In this document: in pieces, positions 43,654-55,232 of the stretch
Layout: each line of letters starts with the position of its first letter
How positions within the stretch are numbered: the stretch's first letter is position 1
Source of the DNA: Belnapia sp. F-4-1
GTDB lineage: Bacteria > Pseudomonadota > Alphaproteobacteria > Acetobacterales > Acetobacteraceae
NCBI RefSeq assembly: GCF_000802185.1
Contig: NZ_KN676113.1
Span: 4,421,430 to 4,485,429 of the forward strand
Length of the DNA stretch: 64,000 nt
Direction of reading: 5' to 3'
The notes under the pieces: model-generated
Database searches by the model: none
What the model was told of the DNA's origin: nothing
The model's input: only the letters and a program-made list of their open reading frames with translations
Program-made: the position numbers and the translations under genes

Positions 43654-44979
43654 ATGTCGCCGCAGACCGCCACCATCCTGGGGCTGGTCGTGATGTTTGT
43701 CGTCGCGACCGCCCTGCCGCTCAATATGGGGGCGTTGGCCCTGGCCATGGCCTTCCTGATCGGGACGCTCTCGGTCGGGATGACCTCCGCGCAAATCATC
43801 GCCGGCTTCCCCGGCGACCTCTTCGTCACCTTGGTCGGCATCACCTACCTCTTCGCCATCGCGCAGAAGAACGGGACGGTCGACTGGCTGATCCACCGGG
43901 CGGTGGTCGCCGTCGGTGGACGGATCGCGGCCATTCCCTGGATCATGTTCGGCGTGGCGGCCGCACTGACGGCGGTGGGGGCGGTGAGCCCGGCGGCCTG
44001 TGCCATCCTCGCCCCGGTCGCGCTGCAATTCGCCAGGGCCTATGCGATCAGCCCGCTGATGATGGGGCTGCTGGTGATCCATGGGGCGCAGGGCGGCGGC
44101 TTCTCGCCGATCAGCATCTATGGCGGCATCACCAACCAGATCGTCGCCCGCTCCGGCCTGCCGGGGCATGAGACGCTGCTGTTCCTGGCGAGCCTCGGCT
44201 TCAACCTGGTCGTCTCGGCCGGCGTCTTCCTCGCCTTCGGCGGGCGGGCGCTGCTCGGTCGGCGGGCGATGGTGCCGGCGACGGACGGCGCAGGGGCGGC
44301 GGTCACCGGCCTGGCGATCGCGGGGCATGGCACCAGCGCCGATGCCAGCCTGACGCCGCCGACCCACCCGCAGCAGGGCGGGCTCAACCTGCATCAGGGT
44401 GCGACGCTGCTGGGGCTGGCGGTGCTCGCCATCGGCGGGCTCGCCTTCAGCATCAACATCGGGCTGCTGGCGGTGACGGTCGCGGTGGCGCTCGCCCTGC
44501 TCGACCCGGAGGAGCAGAAGGGGGCGGTCGACAAGATCGCCTGGTCGACCATCCTTCTGGTTGGGGGCGTCGTCACCTATGTCGGCGTGCTGCAGAAGAC
44601 GGGGGCCATCGACAGCGTGGGGCAGGGGGTTTCCAGCCTCGGCTCGCCGCTGCTGGCGGCGCTGCTGCTCTGCTATATCGGCGGCGTGGTCTCGGCCTTC
44701 GCCTCCTCGGTGGGGGTGCTCGGGGCCATCATCCCGCTGGCCGTGCCCTTCCTGCAGCAGGGGCAGATCGGCGTCGGGGGCATGATCGCCTCGCTCGCCA
44801 TTGCCTCCACCATCGTCGATGTCTCGCCCTTCTCGACCAATGGCGCGCTGGTGGTGGCGAATGCCAGGCCGGAGGAGCGCGAGGGGGTGTACCGGCGTTT
44901 CCTCGTCTACAGCATCCTCGTCGTGATCGCCGGGCCGCTGCTCGCCTGGCTGGTCTTCATCCTGCCGGGCTGGATGTAG
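43654..44979 (+). CDS. matC: MatC-type dicarboxylate (malonate) carrier
   Basis: 441 residues, all membrane: about 11-12 helices in two halves, with a loop at about 205-245. The N-terminal half has AIAQKNGTVDWLIHRAV, the signature QGGGFSPISIYGGITNQIV (a hairpin substrate site) and LFLASLGFNLVV. The C-terminal half repeats the plan, with STILLVGGVVTYVGVLQKTG and STIVDVSPFSTNGAL. This is the ion transporter/MatC carrier family for malonate and related dicarboxylates. It starts 53 bases after the decarboxylase. Confidence 0.85.
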   Translation: MSPQTATILGLVVMFVVATALPLNMGALALAMAFLIGTLSVGMTSAQIIAGFPGDLFVTLVGITYLFAIAQKNGTVDWLIHRAVVAVGGRIAAIPWIMFGVAAALTAVGAVSPAACAILAPVALQFARAYAISPLMMGLLVIHGAQGGGFSPISIYGGITNQIVARSGLPGHETLLFLASLGFNLVVSAGVFLAFGGRALLGRRAMVPATDGAGAAVTGLAIAGHGTSADASLTPPTHPQQGGLNLHQGATLLGLAVLAIGGLAFSINIGLLAVTVAVALALLDPEEQKGAVDKIAWSTILLVGGVVTYVGVLQKTGAIDSVGQGVSSLGSPLLAALLLCYIGGVVSAFASSVGVLGAIIPLAVPFLQQGQIGVGGMIASLAIASTIVDVSPFSTNGALVVANARPEEREGVYRRFLVYSILVVIAGPLLAWLVFILPGWM

Positions 44980-45036
44980 CGGCGCGGCTGGTGCATCAAC
45001 GGGCAGGATCCAGGCGCCGAGGCAAGGGAGAGGGCG

Positions 45037-46257
45037 ATGCAGGATGGACGGGAAGGCGGGGTGGTCGGGCCGCTGCGAGGGCTCAGGGTGCTCGACCTGA
45101 CGCGGGTGCTGGCGGGACCGACCTGCACGCAGATGCTGGGCGACCTCGGGGCCGAGATCTTCAAGATCGAGCGGCCCGAGGCGGGTGACGACACCCGCGG
45201 CTTCGCCCCGCCTTTCGTGCCGAATACGAGGGAGAGCGCCTATTTCGTGGGCGTGAACCGCAACAAGAAGTCCATCACCCTCGACATCGCCAAGCCCGAG
45301 GGCCAGGCGGTGATCCACAAGCTGCTCGGGCATTGCGACATCCTGGTCGAGAACTTCAAGGTCGGCGCGCTGGCGAAATACGGGCTGGGCTGGGACCAGC
45401 TGAAGGCGAAGTATCCGCGGCTGATCTACTGCTCAATCACCGGCTTCGGCCAGACCGGCCCCTATGCGCCGCGGCCGGGCTATGATGCGCTGATCCAGGC
45501 GATGGGCGGCGTCATGTCCCTTACCGGCGAGCCGGAGGGAACGCCGCAGAAGGTGGGCGTGCCGGTGGCCGATCTCTTCGCCGGTCTCTATGGCTGCATC
45601 GGCATCCTGGCGGCGGTGAACCACCGCAACGCGACCGGGGAGGGGCAGCAGATCGACATCGGCATGCTCGATACCCATGTCGCCTGGCTGGCCAACCAGG
45701 GGATGAACTACCTGGCGACCGGCGAGAACCCGCCGCGGCTCGGCAACCAGCATCCGAACATCGCGCCCTACCAGGAATACCCGACCAAGGACGGCTACAT
45801 CATCCTGGCCGTCGGCAACGACCCGACCTTCGAGCGCTTCTGCAAGGCGAACGGGCTCGAGCACCTGCTGAGCGACGAGCGCTTCGCCACCAACCCGAAG
45901 CGGGTACAGAATCGCCAGCTGGTGACGGACACGCTGACGCCGGTGATGAAGTCGAAGACCACGGCGGAGTGGATCGAGGCGCTGGAGGCGCTGAAGATCG
46001 GCTGCGGGCCCATCAACACGCTGGAGCAGGTCTTCGCCGACCCGCATGTGCAGGCGCGCAACATGGTGTTGGATCTGCCGCATGCCTCGGGCGAGACGGT
46101 GAAGGTTATCGCCAATCCGGTGAAGCTCTCGGCGACGCCGCCCAGCTATCGCAGCCCGCCGCCGGTGCTCGGCCAGCATACGGAGGAGGTGTTGGGCGGG
46201 GTGCTCGGGATGACGGCGCCGGAGATCGCGTCGCTGCGGGAGAAGGGGGTCCTGTAA
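45037..46257 (+). CDS. CaiB/BaiF family CoA-transferase
   Basis: 406 residues of a class III CoA-transferase: LRVLDLTRVLAGPTCTQMLGDLGAEI at the N-terminus with the nucleotide-like CoA site, VNRNKKSITLD, ENFKVGALAKYGL, CSITGFGQTGPYAPRPGYDALIQAMGG, and the catalytic Asp probably in GYDALIQAMGG or the following G-x-P-x-AD-L segment (VPVADLFAGLYG). Substrates cannot be read directly. Next to malonyl-CoA decarboxylase and a MatC carrier, and with no MatB (malonyl-CoA synthetase) in sight, it may activate malonate by CoA transfer. Confidence 0.85.
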   Translation: MQDGREGGVVGPLRGLRVLDLTRVLAGPTCTQMLGDLGAEIFKIERPEAGDDTRGFAPPFVPNTRESAYFVGVNRNKKSITLDIAKPEGQAVIHKLLGHCDILVENFKVGALAKYGLGWDQLKAKYPRLIYCSITGFGQTGPYAPRPGYDALIQAMGGVMSLTGEPEGTPQKVGVPVADLFAGLYGCIGILAAVNHRNATGEGQQIDIGMLDTHVAWLANQGMNYLATGENPPRLGNQHPNIAPYQEYPTKDGYIILAVGNDPTFERFCKANGLEHLLSDERFATNPKRVQNRQLVTDTLTPVMKSKTTAEWIEALEALKIGCGPINTLEQVFADPHVQARNMVLDLPHASGETVKVIANPVKLSATPPSYRSPPPVLGQHTEEVLGGVLGMTAPEIASLREKGVL

Positions 46258-46287
46258 CCGCCGCGGCGGCAGCGCGTTGGCGGTTGC

Positions 46288-47265
46288 ATGACGCCATCGC
46301 CCGTGCCCTTCCGCCCGCGTCCGCCCTGGCTGGGTGGCACCTTGCAGACCTTGCGCGCGCTTCGCTGGCCCTGGCCGGCGCGGCTGACGCCGGGGCATCG
46401 GCTCTGGCTGCCAATGGCGGACGGCGATGCGCTGGCGGCCATGCTGCACCTGCCCGTAGGCGGGATGCGGCGGCCGCTGGCGGTGCTCCTGCATGGGCTG
46501 ACCGGAACGGAGGACGATCCCTATCTGCGCGAGGCCGCCTCAGGGCTGCTGCGGCGGGGCTTCCCCGTGCTGCGGCTCAACCTGCGCGGCAGCGCGCGGA
46601 GCCTAGCGCGGAGCACCAGCCACTATCACCTCGGCCGCAGCGAGGATTTGGCCGAGGCGCTTGTCGTGTTGCCGGAGGCGCTGACGGCGGATGGGGTGGT
46701 GCTGGCCGGCTGGTCGCTTGGCGGGGCGCTGGTGCTGAACCTGCTGGGGCGGGGCGGCCAGGGGATGCCAGCCATCCATGGCGCCGCCGTTATCGGGCCG
46801 CCGCTCGATCCGGCGGAGGCCTTTGCCACCATCGACGCCAATCCAGTGCTCGGTCGGGCGCTGCTGGCGCTCTACCGGCGGGAGGTGCTGGCGGTGCCGG
46901 CCACCGACCTTCCCGAGGCGCTGCGCCAGGCTGCGCGGCGGGCCGGGTCGCTGACGGAGTTCGAAGCGGAGGTGACGGCGCCGCGCTTCGGCTACCCCTC
47001 CTTCGGCGTCTTCTGCGAGGTGAACCGGCCGGCCGCCGCCCTGCCGCGGCTTCGCGTACCGACCTTGCTGGTGATGGCGGAGGATGATCCGTTGGTGCCG
47101 GTCACGGTGATGGACGGGATCGACTGGGCGGCCTGCCCGGCGGTGCTGCCGTTGCGGGTCGCGGGCGGCGGGCATTGCGGCTTCTATGACCGGGCGCGCG
47201 AGAGCCTGGCCACCCGGGCGATGGGCGCCTTCTTCGAGGGGGTCAGTAGCCCGGGCGGGGGGTGA
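46288..47265 (+). CDS. YheT-type alpha/beta hydrolase
   Basis: 325 residues. Landmarks: PRPPWLGGTLQTL at the start, VLLHGLTGTEDDPYLRE (oxyanion region), LRLNLRGSA, nucleophile elbow GWSLGG (Ser), PTLLVMAEDDPLVP (Asp) and GGGHCGFYDR (His). This matches the YheT/ABHD1-3-like carboxylesterase group, cytosolic or membrane-associated, with unknown substrate. It starts 31 bases after the CoA-transferase, and its last 23 bases overlap the convergent SDR gene. Confidence 0.85.
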   Translation: MTPSPVPFRPRPPWLGGTLQTLRALRWPWPARLTPGHRLWLPMADGDALAAMLHLPVGGMRRPLAVLLHGLTGTEDDPYLREAASGLLRRGFPVLRLNLRGSARSLARSTSHYHLGRSEDLAEALVVLPEALTADGVVLAGWSLGGALVLNLLGRGGQGMPAIHGAAVIGPPLDPAEAFATIDANPVLGRALLALYRREVLAVPATDLPEALRQAARRAGSLTEFEAEVTAPRFGYPSFGVFCEVNRPAAALPRLRVPTLLVMAEDDPLVPVTVMDGIDWAACPAVLPLRVAGGGHCGFYDRARESLATRAMGAFFEGVSSPGGG

Positions 47266-48034
47266 GTTCCATGATGGCCTGGTCGAGGCCGCCATCGACC
47301 AGGATCTCCCCGCCGGTCACGTAGGATGCACGGGCGCTGGCGAGGTAGATCACCGCATCGGCGATGTCCTGCGGTGTGCCGATGCGGCGCATGGGCAGGA
47401 TGGCCTCGCGGCGCTCCTTCACGCCGGGTGCCTGGTAGAAGCTCTCCGACATCGGCGTGCGGATCAGGCCGGGGCTGACAACGTTGCTGCGGATGCCGTC
47501 CGGGCCCCATTCGAGCGCGAGCTGCCGGGACAGCATGGCGACTGCCGCCTTGCTCGGGCTGTAGCCGCCGCTGCGCGGCTGCGGGTTGCTCGCCGCGATG
47601 GAGGCGATGTGGACCAGCGCGCCGCCGCGGCCCAGCATCTGCGGGCGGAAGGCCTGGGCGCAGAGCAGGTAGCCGGTGAGGTTCACCGCGAGCAACGTGT
47701 TCCACTCTTCCAGCGGAAGGGTGGCGAGCGGGCCGGCGCGGAGGATGCCGGCATTGTTCACCACGATATCCGCCGGGCCCAGCTTGTCGGCCGAGGCGCG
47801 GGCCGCGTCCGCGATGCTGGCCTCGGAGCCGGTGTCGCACCGGATGGCGGCGACGCGGCCCCCGGCGGCGGTGAGCTGGCCCTCGAGCGCCAGCAGCCCG
47901 TCCTTCTCGCGGTCGAGCAAGGCGACGGCGGCGCCCGCCTCGACGAAGGCGGCGGCGATGGCGCGGCCCATGCCGCCCGCGGCGCCGGTGACGACCGCGA
48001 TCTTGTCAGAGAGGCCGAGCCAGTCGGTGTTCAT
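47243..48034 (-). CDS. short-chain dehydrogenase/reductase (SDR)
   Basis: 263 residues, classical SDR: TGAAGGMGRAIA (TGxxxGxG cofactor loop), DR at the end of the second strand, NNAG, the catalytic Ser in HIASIAASN, the YSPSK catalytic Tyr/Lys, and PGLIRTPM. The substrate is not known. Its stop lies inside the end of the convergent hydrolase gene, and hemB follows upstream on the same strand 23 bases away, so transcription may be shared with metY-hemB. Confidence 0.9.
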   Translation of the reverse strand: MNTDWLGLSDKIAVVTGAAGGMGRAIAAAFVEAGAAVALLDREKDGLLALEGQLTAAGGRVAAIRCDTGSEASIADAARASADKLGPADIVVNNAGILRAGPLATLPLEEWNTLLAVNLTGYLLCAQAFRPQMLGRGGALVHIASIAASNPQPRSGGYSPSKAAVAMLSRQLALEWGPDGIRSNVVSPGLIRTPMSESFYQAPGVKERREAILPMRRIGTPQDIADAVIYLASARASYVTGGEILVDGGLDQAIMELTPRPGY

Positions 48035-48056
48035 CGCTTGGTCCTTCTGCCGAAGA

Positions 48057-50365
<2,309 letters not shown>

Positions 50366-50533
50366 GGGGTGCTCCTCCGCTTGGCCTATCCGTGCCATGT
50401 CCGGCGCCGGGACGGAAGCGGGATGAGGGGCGGATTGCCTGGGCCCGGGGCCGCACGGATGCAGGCCAGGGTTGCGCCCTAGCCCTTGTGGTCACCATAT
50501 CCCGTCCACCCCATTGCGTGTTAGTGACGGCCC

Positions 50534-50977
50534 ATGACTCAGCTCACCATCGCCATCGGCGGCGACCATGCCGGGCTGCCGCTCAAATCCGTGCTGCAAC
50601 AGGAACTGGCCGAGGCCGGATACCGGTTGATCGATGTCGGCACCAACTCGACCGAAAGCGTCGACTATCCGGATTTCGCTCATAAGGTCGCCCGCGCCGT
50701 CGAGGCCGGCGAGGCGCGCTTCGGGGTGCTGGTTTGCGGGACCGGGATCGGCGTGCAGATCGCGGCCAACCGCCATGCCGGCATTCGCGCCGCGGTGCTG
50801 CATTCCGCGACCGAAGCACGGCTGACCCGCGCCCATAACGACGCCAACATCGCCTGCTTCGGCGCCCGGACGACCGGGCCCGAGCTGGCGCTCGACGCGC
50901 TGCGGGCCTTCCTCGCCACCGAATTCGAGGGCGGGCGGCATGCCCGGCGCCTCGCCAAGCTTGCTCCGAACGGGTGA
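50534..50977 (+). CDS. rpiB: ribose-5-phosphate isomerase B
   Basis: 147 residues: [13 protein letters not shown] (substrate loop), [16 protein letters not shown], the catalytic-region [18 protein letters not shown] (Cys) and [15 protein letters not shown]. It interconverts ribose 5-phosphate and ribulose 5-phosphate. It is divergent from metY and is followed after four bases by glyA, as in many alphaproteobacteria. Confidence 0.95.
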   Translation: MTQLTIAIGGDHAGLPLKSVLQQELAEAGYRLIDVGTNSTESVDYPDFAHKVARAVEAGEARFGVLVCGTGIGVQIAANRHAGIRAAVLHSATEARLTRAHNDANIACFGARTTGPELALDALRAFLATEFEGGRHARRLAKLAPNG

Positions 50978-50981
50978 CGCC

Positions 50982-52283
50982 ATGAACGAAACCACCGCCT
51001 ATCGCAGCCCCGATCGCTTCTTCAGCGCCTCGGTCGCCGAAGCCGATCCGGACCTCGCCGCCGCCATCGCGCAGGAGCTGGGCCGGCAACAGGACGGCAT
51101 TGAGCTGATCGCCTCGGAGAACATCGTCTCCCAGGCGGTGCTTGAGGCGCAGGGCTCGGTGCTGACCAACAAATATGCCGAGGGGTATCCGGGGCGGCGC
51201 TACTACGGCGGCTGCGAGTTCGTTGACGTGGCCGAGACGCTGGCGATCGAGCGGGCGAAGCAGCTCTTCGGCTGCGGCTTCGCCAATGTCCAGCCGCATA
51301 GCGGGGCGCAGGCCAACCAGGCGGTGTTCCTGGCGCTGCTGCAGCCGGGCGATGCCTTCATGGGGCTCGACCTGGCGGCGGGCGGGCACCTGACCCATGG
51401 CTCGGCGGCCAACCTCTCCGGCAAGTGGTTCAGGCCGGTGCCCTACACGGTGCGGCAGGAGGACCAGCGGATCGACATGGCGGAAGTCCGCCGGATCGCG
51501 CTGGAGAACAAGCCGAAGTTGATCATCGCCGGCGGCTCGGCCTATGCGCGGGTCTGGGACTTCGAGGCCTTCCGCGCCATCGCGGACGAGGTTGGCGCCT
51601 GGTTCATGGTGGACATGGCGCATTTCGCGGGGCTGGTCGCGGGCGGGGCGCACCCGTCGCCCTTCCCGCATGCGCATGTGGCGACGACGACGACGCACAA
51701 GACGCTGCGCGGGCCGCGCGGCGGCATGATCCTCACCAATGACGAGGCGCTGGCGAAGAAGTTCAACTCGGCCGTCTTCCCCGGCCTCCAGGGCGGGCCG
51801 TTGATGCATGTGATCGCGGCCAAGGCGGTGGCCTTCGGTGAGGCGCTGAAGCCGGAATTCCGTGCCTATGCCCGAGCCGTCGTTGCCAATGCGGCGGTGC
51901 TGGCGGAGGAGCTGAAGGCGCAGGGGCTCGACCTCGTCACCGGCGGGACGGACAACCACCTGCTGCTGGTCGATCTGCGGCCGAAGAAGCTCACGGGCAA
52001 GGCGGCGGAGGGGGCGCTCAACCGGGCGCACCTGACGTGCAACAAGAACGCCATCCCCTTCGACCCGCAGAAGCCGATGGTGACCTCCGGCGTCCGCCTC
52101 GGCACGCCGGCCGGCACCACGCGCGGCTTCGGCGAGGTGGAGTTCCGCGAGGTCGGCAAGCTGATCGGCGAGGTGCTGGACGGGCTGGCGCGGGCCAATG
52201 ACGCGGCTGCGAATTCGGCGGTGGAGGAGAGCGTGAAGGCGCGGGTGCTCAGCCTCTGCCAGCGCTTCCCGATCTATCGATGA
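50982..52283 (+). CDS. glyA: serine hydroxymethyltransferase
   Basis: 433 residues from the ATG of MNETTAY; an upstream in-frame start overlaps rpiB. It makes glycine and 5,10-methylene-THF from serine and THF. Landmarks: [60 protein letters not shown], and the PLP lysine in [14 protein letters not shown]. The stop overlaps the nrdR start. Confidence 0.95.
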   Translation: MNETTAYRSPDRFFSASVAEADPDLAAAIAQELGRQQDGIELIASENIVSQAVLEAQGSVLTNKYAEGYPGRRYYGGCEFVDVAETLAIERAKQLFGCGFANVQPHSGAQANQAVFLALLQPGDAFMGLDLAAGGHLTHGSAANLSGKWFRPVPYTVRQEDQRIDMAEVRRIALENKPKLIIAGGSAYARVWDFEAFRAIADEVGAWFMVDMAHFAGLVAGGAHPSPFPHAHVATTTTHKTLRGPRGGMILTNDEALAKKFNSAVFPGLQGGPLMHVIAAKAVAFGEALKPEFRAYARAVVANAAVLAEELKAQGLDLVTGGTDNHLLLVDLRPKKLTGKAAEGALNRAHLTCNKNAIPFDPQKPMVTSGVRLGTPAGTTRGFGEVEFREVGKLIGEVLDGLARANDAAANSAVEESVKARVLSLCQRFPIYR

Positions 52284-52732
52284 GATGCCCCTATTGCGGC
52301 AGTGACGATACCCAGGTGAAGGACAGCCGTCCTGCGGAGGATGCGGCGGCCATTCGCCGCCGGCGTTCCTGCCCGGCCTGCGGCAGCCGCTTCACCACCT
52401 TCGAGCGGGTGCAGCTCCGCGAGCTGACGGTGCTCAAGACCGATGGGCGCCGGGCGCCTTTCGACCGGGAGAAGCTGGCGCGCTCCATCCGCGTGGCGCT
52501 GCGCAAGCGGCCGGTCGATGAGGACCGGGTGGAGCGCATCGTCAACGGCATCCAGCGGCGGCTGGAGACGGAAGCCGACTCGGAGGTGACCTCGCGGCAG
52601 ATCGGCGAGATCGTCATGGAGACGCTGAAGGAGGTGGACCAGGTGGCCTATGTCCGCTTCGCCAGCGTCTACCGCAATTTCGGCGAGGCGAAGGACTTCC
52701 GCGCCTTCCTCGGCCAGCTCGAGGACAAGTAG
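52280..52732 (+). CDS. nrdR: transcriptional repressor NrdR
   Basis: 150 residues: N-terminal zinc ribbon ([15 protein letters not shown] ... RRRSCPACG) followed by an ATP-cone ([21 protein letters not shown]). It senses dATP/ATP and represses ribonucleotide reductase genes. The ATG overlaps the glyA TGA (ATGA), and the gene ends at the start of a perfect terminator hairpin. Confidence 0.95.
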   Translation: MRCPYCGSDDTQVKDSRPAEDAAAIRRRRSCPACGSRFTTFERVQLRELTVLKTDGRRAPFDREKLARSIRVALRKRPVDEDRVERIVNGIQRRLETEADSEVTSRQIGEIVMETLKEVDQVAYVRFASVYRNFGEAKDFRAFLGQLEDK

Positions 52733-52781
52733 GGCCGGGGAGTAACCCCGGCCCGTTCGAGGCCGGGGTTACTCCCCGGCC
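52733..52781. terminator. bidirectional terminator hairpin
   Basis: A perfect inverted repeat with 21-base arms (52733-52753 and 52761-52781) and a 7-base loop, immediately after the nrdR stop. It overlaps the last codons of the convergent gene that ends at 52769. Each arm is itself partly self-complementary (GGCCGGGG / CCCCGGCC). Confidence 0.8.
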
Positions 52782-54169
52782 AGCCTCGCCGCCATCATCG
52801 GCGCGCCGAGGCGCAGCATGCCGTTCACATCCGCCGCGCGCTCGAGGCCGATCACCGCATCGGCCAGCTGCACAACCCGGTCGCGGCCGAGCACGGCATC
52901 GACGAGCCCGTGGAACTTGGCCCGCAGCTCGGCCTCGGTGAGGAAATTCGCCGGCTCGCCCTTGGCGATCTTCACCACCCGAACATGCTCCTGCCCGCGT
53001 GCCCGGAGCGTCAGCTTGCCGGACATGTATTCCGGGAAGAGCGCCTGGATCTCCGGATCCTCGACGCAGTTGACCTTGGGGAGGACGCTGCGCACCGCCG
53101 GGTCCTGCAGATGGGCGTAGCTGTCCCAGCCCATATGTCCATGCACCAGGCCGCAGGCGACGACGAAGGGGCCGCTGAACTGGCCATCCACGACATTCTG
53201 CGGGTTCTGCTTGTAGGCGAGCGGCGCGCCAACCAGCAGCATGCCCTTGTTGGGCAGGCCCATGGTGACGGACTCGATGTCCTCGGCCTTCAGCCCGAGC
53301 TCGTTGTGGAACTCGATGGCGGCGTCGACGCAGGCATGGCCGTAGCGGCAGGAGGGGTAGGGCTTCACCGCCGTGTTCATCAGCTCGAACTGATGGCCGA
53401 GGCCCTGGAGGGCGCGCTCGGGCGTCGGGTTCGGCGCATAGGCGCGGAGGAAGCCGGCCTTGCCCTCGAAGGCCTCGGAGGCGCCGCGGAAACCCTCGCG
53501 CGCCAGGGTCGCGGCGGCGAGGCCGTTCATCGCCGACCAGCCGACCTGGAAGCGCTTGGTCCAGGCGCCGTTCGCCAGGAATTGCAGGCTGCCTGCGGCC
53601 TGGGAGAGGGCGATGCCGAAGGCGTCCTGCATTCCCTTGGCGTCGAGGCCGAAGACCCGCGCCGCGGCGGCGGCCGCGCCGAAGGCGCCGCAGGTGGCGG
53701 TCGGGTGGTAGCCACGGTCGTAGTGGTCGCCTCCGGGAAGCGCCAGGGCGAGGCGGCAGGTGACCTCGTAGCCTGCGACGATGGCGGAGAGCACGGTGCG
53801 GCCATCGGCGCCGACCATCTCCGCCGCCGCCAGCGCCGCCGGGATCACGGGAGCGCCGGGATGCAGCGTGCCGGCCGCATGGGTGTCGTCGAAGTCGAGG
53901 CTGTGGGCGAGGGCGCCGTTCAGCATCGCGGCACCGGCCGGGGTGTACCGGGCGGAATCGCCGAACACCGCGGAGCCGCCGGCGGCCAGCCCGAGGGCGC
54001 GGGCCATGGCGAGCAGGGCAGGGGTGCTCTCCGCATCATGCCGGCCACGGATGATGTTGCCGACCAGGTCGAGCACCAGGAAGCGCGTGCGCTCCTGCAC
54101 CTCGGGCGGCAGGGTGGCAAAATCGAGCGTCGCGCAATACTGGGCGATGGTTTCGGTGACGGCGGCCAT
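52769..54169 (-). CDS. MmgE/PrpD family protein
   Basis: 466 residues. Landmarks: LDLVGNIIRGRHD, LNGALAHSLDFDDTHAAGTLHPGAPVIPAALA, ATCGAFGAAAAAARVFGLD, ALSQAAGSLQFLANGAWTKRFQVGW, KPYPSCRYGHACVDA. This is the 2-methylcitrate dehydratase-like/MmgE fold, in which many members have uncertain substrates (iminodisuccinate, methylcitrate and others). There are no prp genes beside it, so the pathway is open. The C-terminal codons are part of the terminator hairpin. Confidence 0.85.
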   Translation of the reverse strand: MAAVTETIAQYCATLDFATLPPEVQERTRFLVLDLVGNIIRGRHDAESTPALLAMARALGLAAGGSAVFGDSARYTPAGAAMLNGALAHSLDFDDTHAAGTLHPGAPVIPAALAAAEMVGADGRTVLSAIVAGYEVTCRLALALPGGDHYDRGYHPTATCGAFGAAAAAARVFGLDAKGMQDAFGIALSQAAGSLQFLANGAWTKRFQVGWSAMNGLAAATLAREGFRGASEAFEGKAGFLRAYAPNPTPERALQGLGHQFELMNTAVKPYPSCRYGHACVDAAIEFHNELGLKAEDIESVTMGLPNKGMLLVGAPLAYKQNPQNVVDGQFSGPFVVACGLVHGHMGWDSYAHLQDPAVRSVLPKVNCVEDPEIQALFPEYMSGKLTLRARGQEHVRVVKIAKGEPANFLTEAELRAKFHGLVDAVLGRDRVVQLADAVIGLERAADVNGMLRLGAPMMAARLAGE

Positions 54170-54272
54170 GACGTTTTCCCCTCGGCTTCCATCGATCCTA
54201 GCACCATCGGCCCGGCTTCCAAGAGCACGCGGTAGTTGCGGAAGGGGCGACGCTCATGGCACCTGTCACGGC

Positions 54273-55232
54273 ATGATTCCTCGCCGATTGTTCCTCGCGG
54301 TTCCGGTGGCGCTCGCCATGCCGGCACGCGCCGCCACCGCCTCCTTCGATGCATTCCTCGACGGCGTCCGCGGCGATGCCCGCCGCGCCGGGGTTTCGCC
54401 TGGCACCATTCAGCGGGCGCTCAGCGGCCTCCGCCCGAATGACCGGGTACTGGAATTGGACCGGAAGCAACCCGAGGGGTCGCTCAGCTGGGAAGAGTAC
54501 CGCGACCGCATCGTCTCCTCGACCAGGATCGAGAACGGGCGCCGCAACTTCGGCGACAGCCGCAGCCTGCTGGCGGCCATCGGCACCCGCTACCGGGTCG
54601 ATCCTCGCGTTATCGTGGCGATCTGGGGAATGGAGACGAATTTCGGCACCAATACCGGCGGCTTCGGGGTGATCGAGGCCTTGGCAACACTTGCTTGGGA
54701 CGGGCGGCGGTCGAGCTATTTCCGCACCGAGCTCATCGCGGCCCTGAAGGTGCTGGACGGCGGGCATGTCGCGCCGGCACGAATGAAGGGCAGCTGGGCC
54801 GGCGCGATGGGCCAGCCACAATTCATGCCGACCAATTTCGACCGCCTGGCCGTCGATTTCGACGGCGACGGGCGCCGCGACATCTGGGACAGCCGGGCGG
54901 ATGCGCTGGCCTCCATCGGCAACTACCTCGCCCGCCATGGCTGGCGCGAGGAGGAACCCTGGGGCCAGGCAGTCCTTGCCCCGCCCGGCTTCGACCAGGA
55001 GCGGGCGGAGACGGACAGCAAGCGGCCGTTGCGGGAATGGGGCCGCATGGGCTTCCGGCGGCAGGATGGCGGCACGTTGCCGGCCTCGGAGATCGAGACG
55101 AGCCTCGTCCTGCCCCGGAACGGCACCACCCAGGTCTTCCTCTGCCACAAGAATTTCCAGGTGATCCGCCGCTACAATCCGCCGGTGAATTACGCGCTGG
55201 CCGTGGGACTGCTGTCGGACCGGGTCGCTTGA
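54273..55232 (+). CDS. lytic murein transglycosylase (MltB family)
   Basis: 319 residues from the ATG of MIPRRLFLAVPVALAMPARA, a signal peptide with AxA cleavage near residue 20. Landmarks: LDRKQPEGSLSWEEY, VDPRVIVAIWGMETNFGTNTG (catalytic Glu in METNFG), MKGSWAGAMGQPQFMPTNF, DGDGRRDIWDSRADALASIGNYL. It cleaves peptidoglycan to 1,6-anhydro products in the periplasm. Divergent from the MmgE gene; the stop overlaps the next start (TTGA). Confidence 0.9.
   Translation: MIPRRLFLAVPVALAMPARAATASFDAFLDGVRGDARRAGVSPGTIQRALSGLRPNDRVLELDRKQPEGSLSWEEYRDRIVSSTRIENGRRNFGDSRSLLAAIGTRYRVDPRVIVAIWGMETNFGTNTGGFGVIEALATLAWDGRRSSYFRTELIAALKVLDGGHVAPARMKGSWAGAMGQPQFMPTNFDRLAVDFDGDGRRDIWDSRADALASIGNYLARHGWREEEPWGQAVLAPPGFDQERAETDSKRPLREWGRMGFRRQDGGTLPASEIETSLVLPRNGTTQVFLCHKNFQVIRRYNPPVNYALAVGLLSDRVA

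Noticed and set aside
43423-45333. 636-codon minus-strand frame
   Set aside because: Antisense to the MatC-type carrier. The low-complexity Asp/Arg/His/Gln composition is a shadow signature.
52910-54235. 441-codon plus-strand frame opposite the MmgE/PrpD gene
   Set aside because: Antisense shadow; no family-like sequence.
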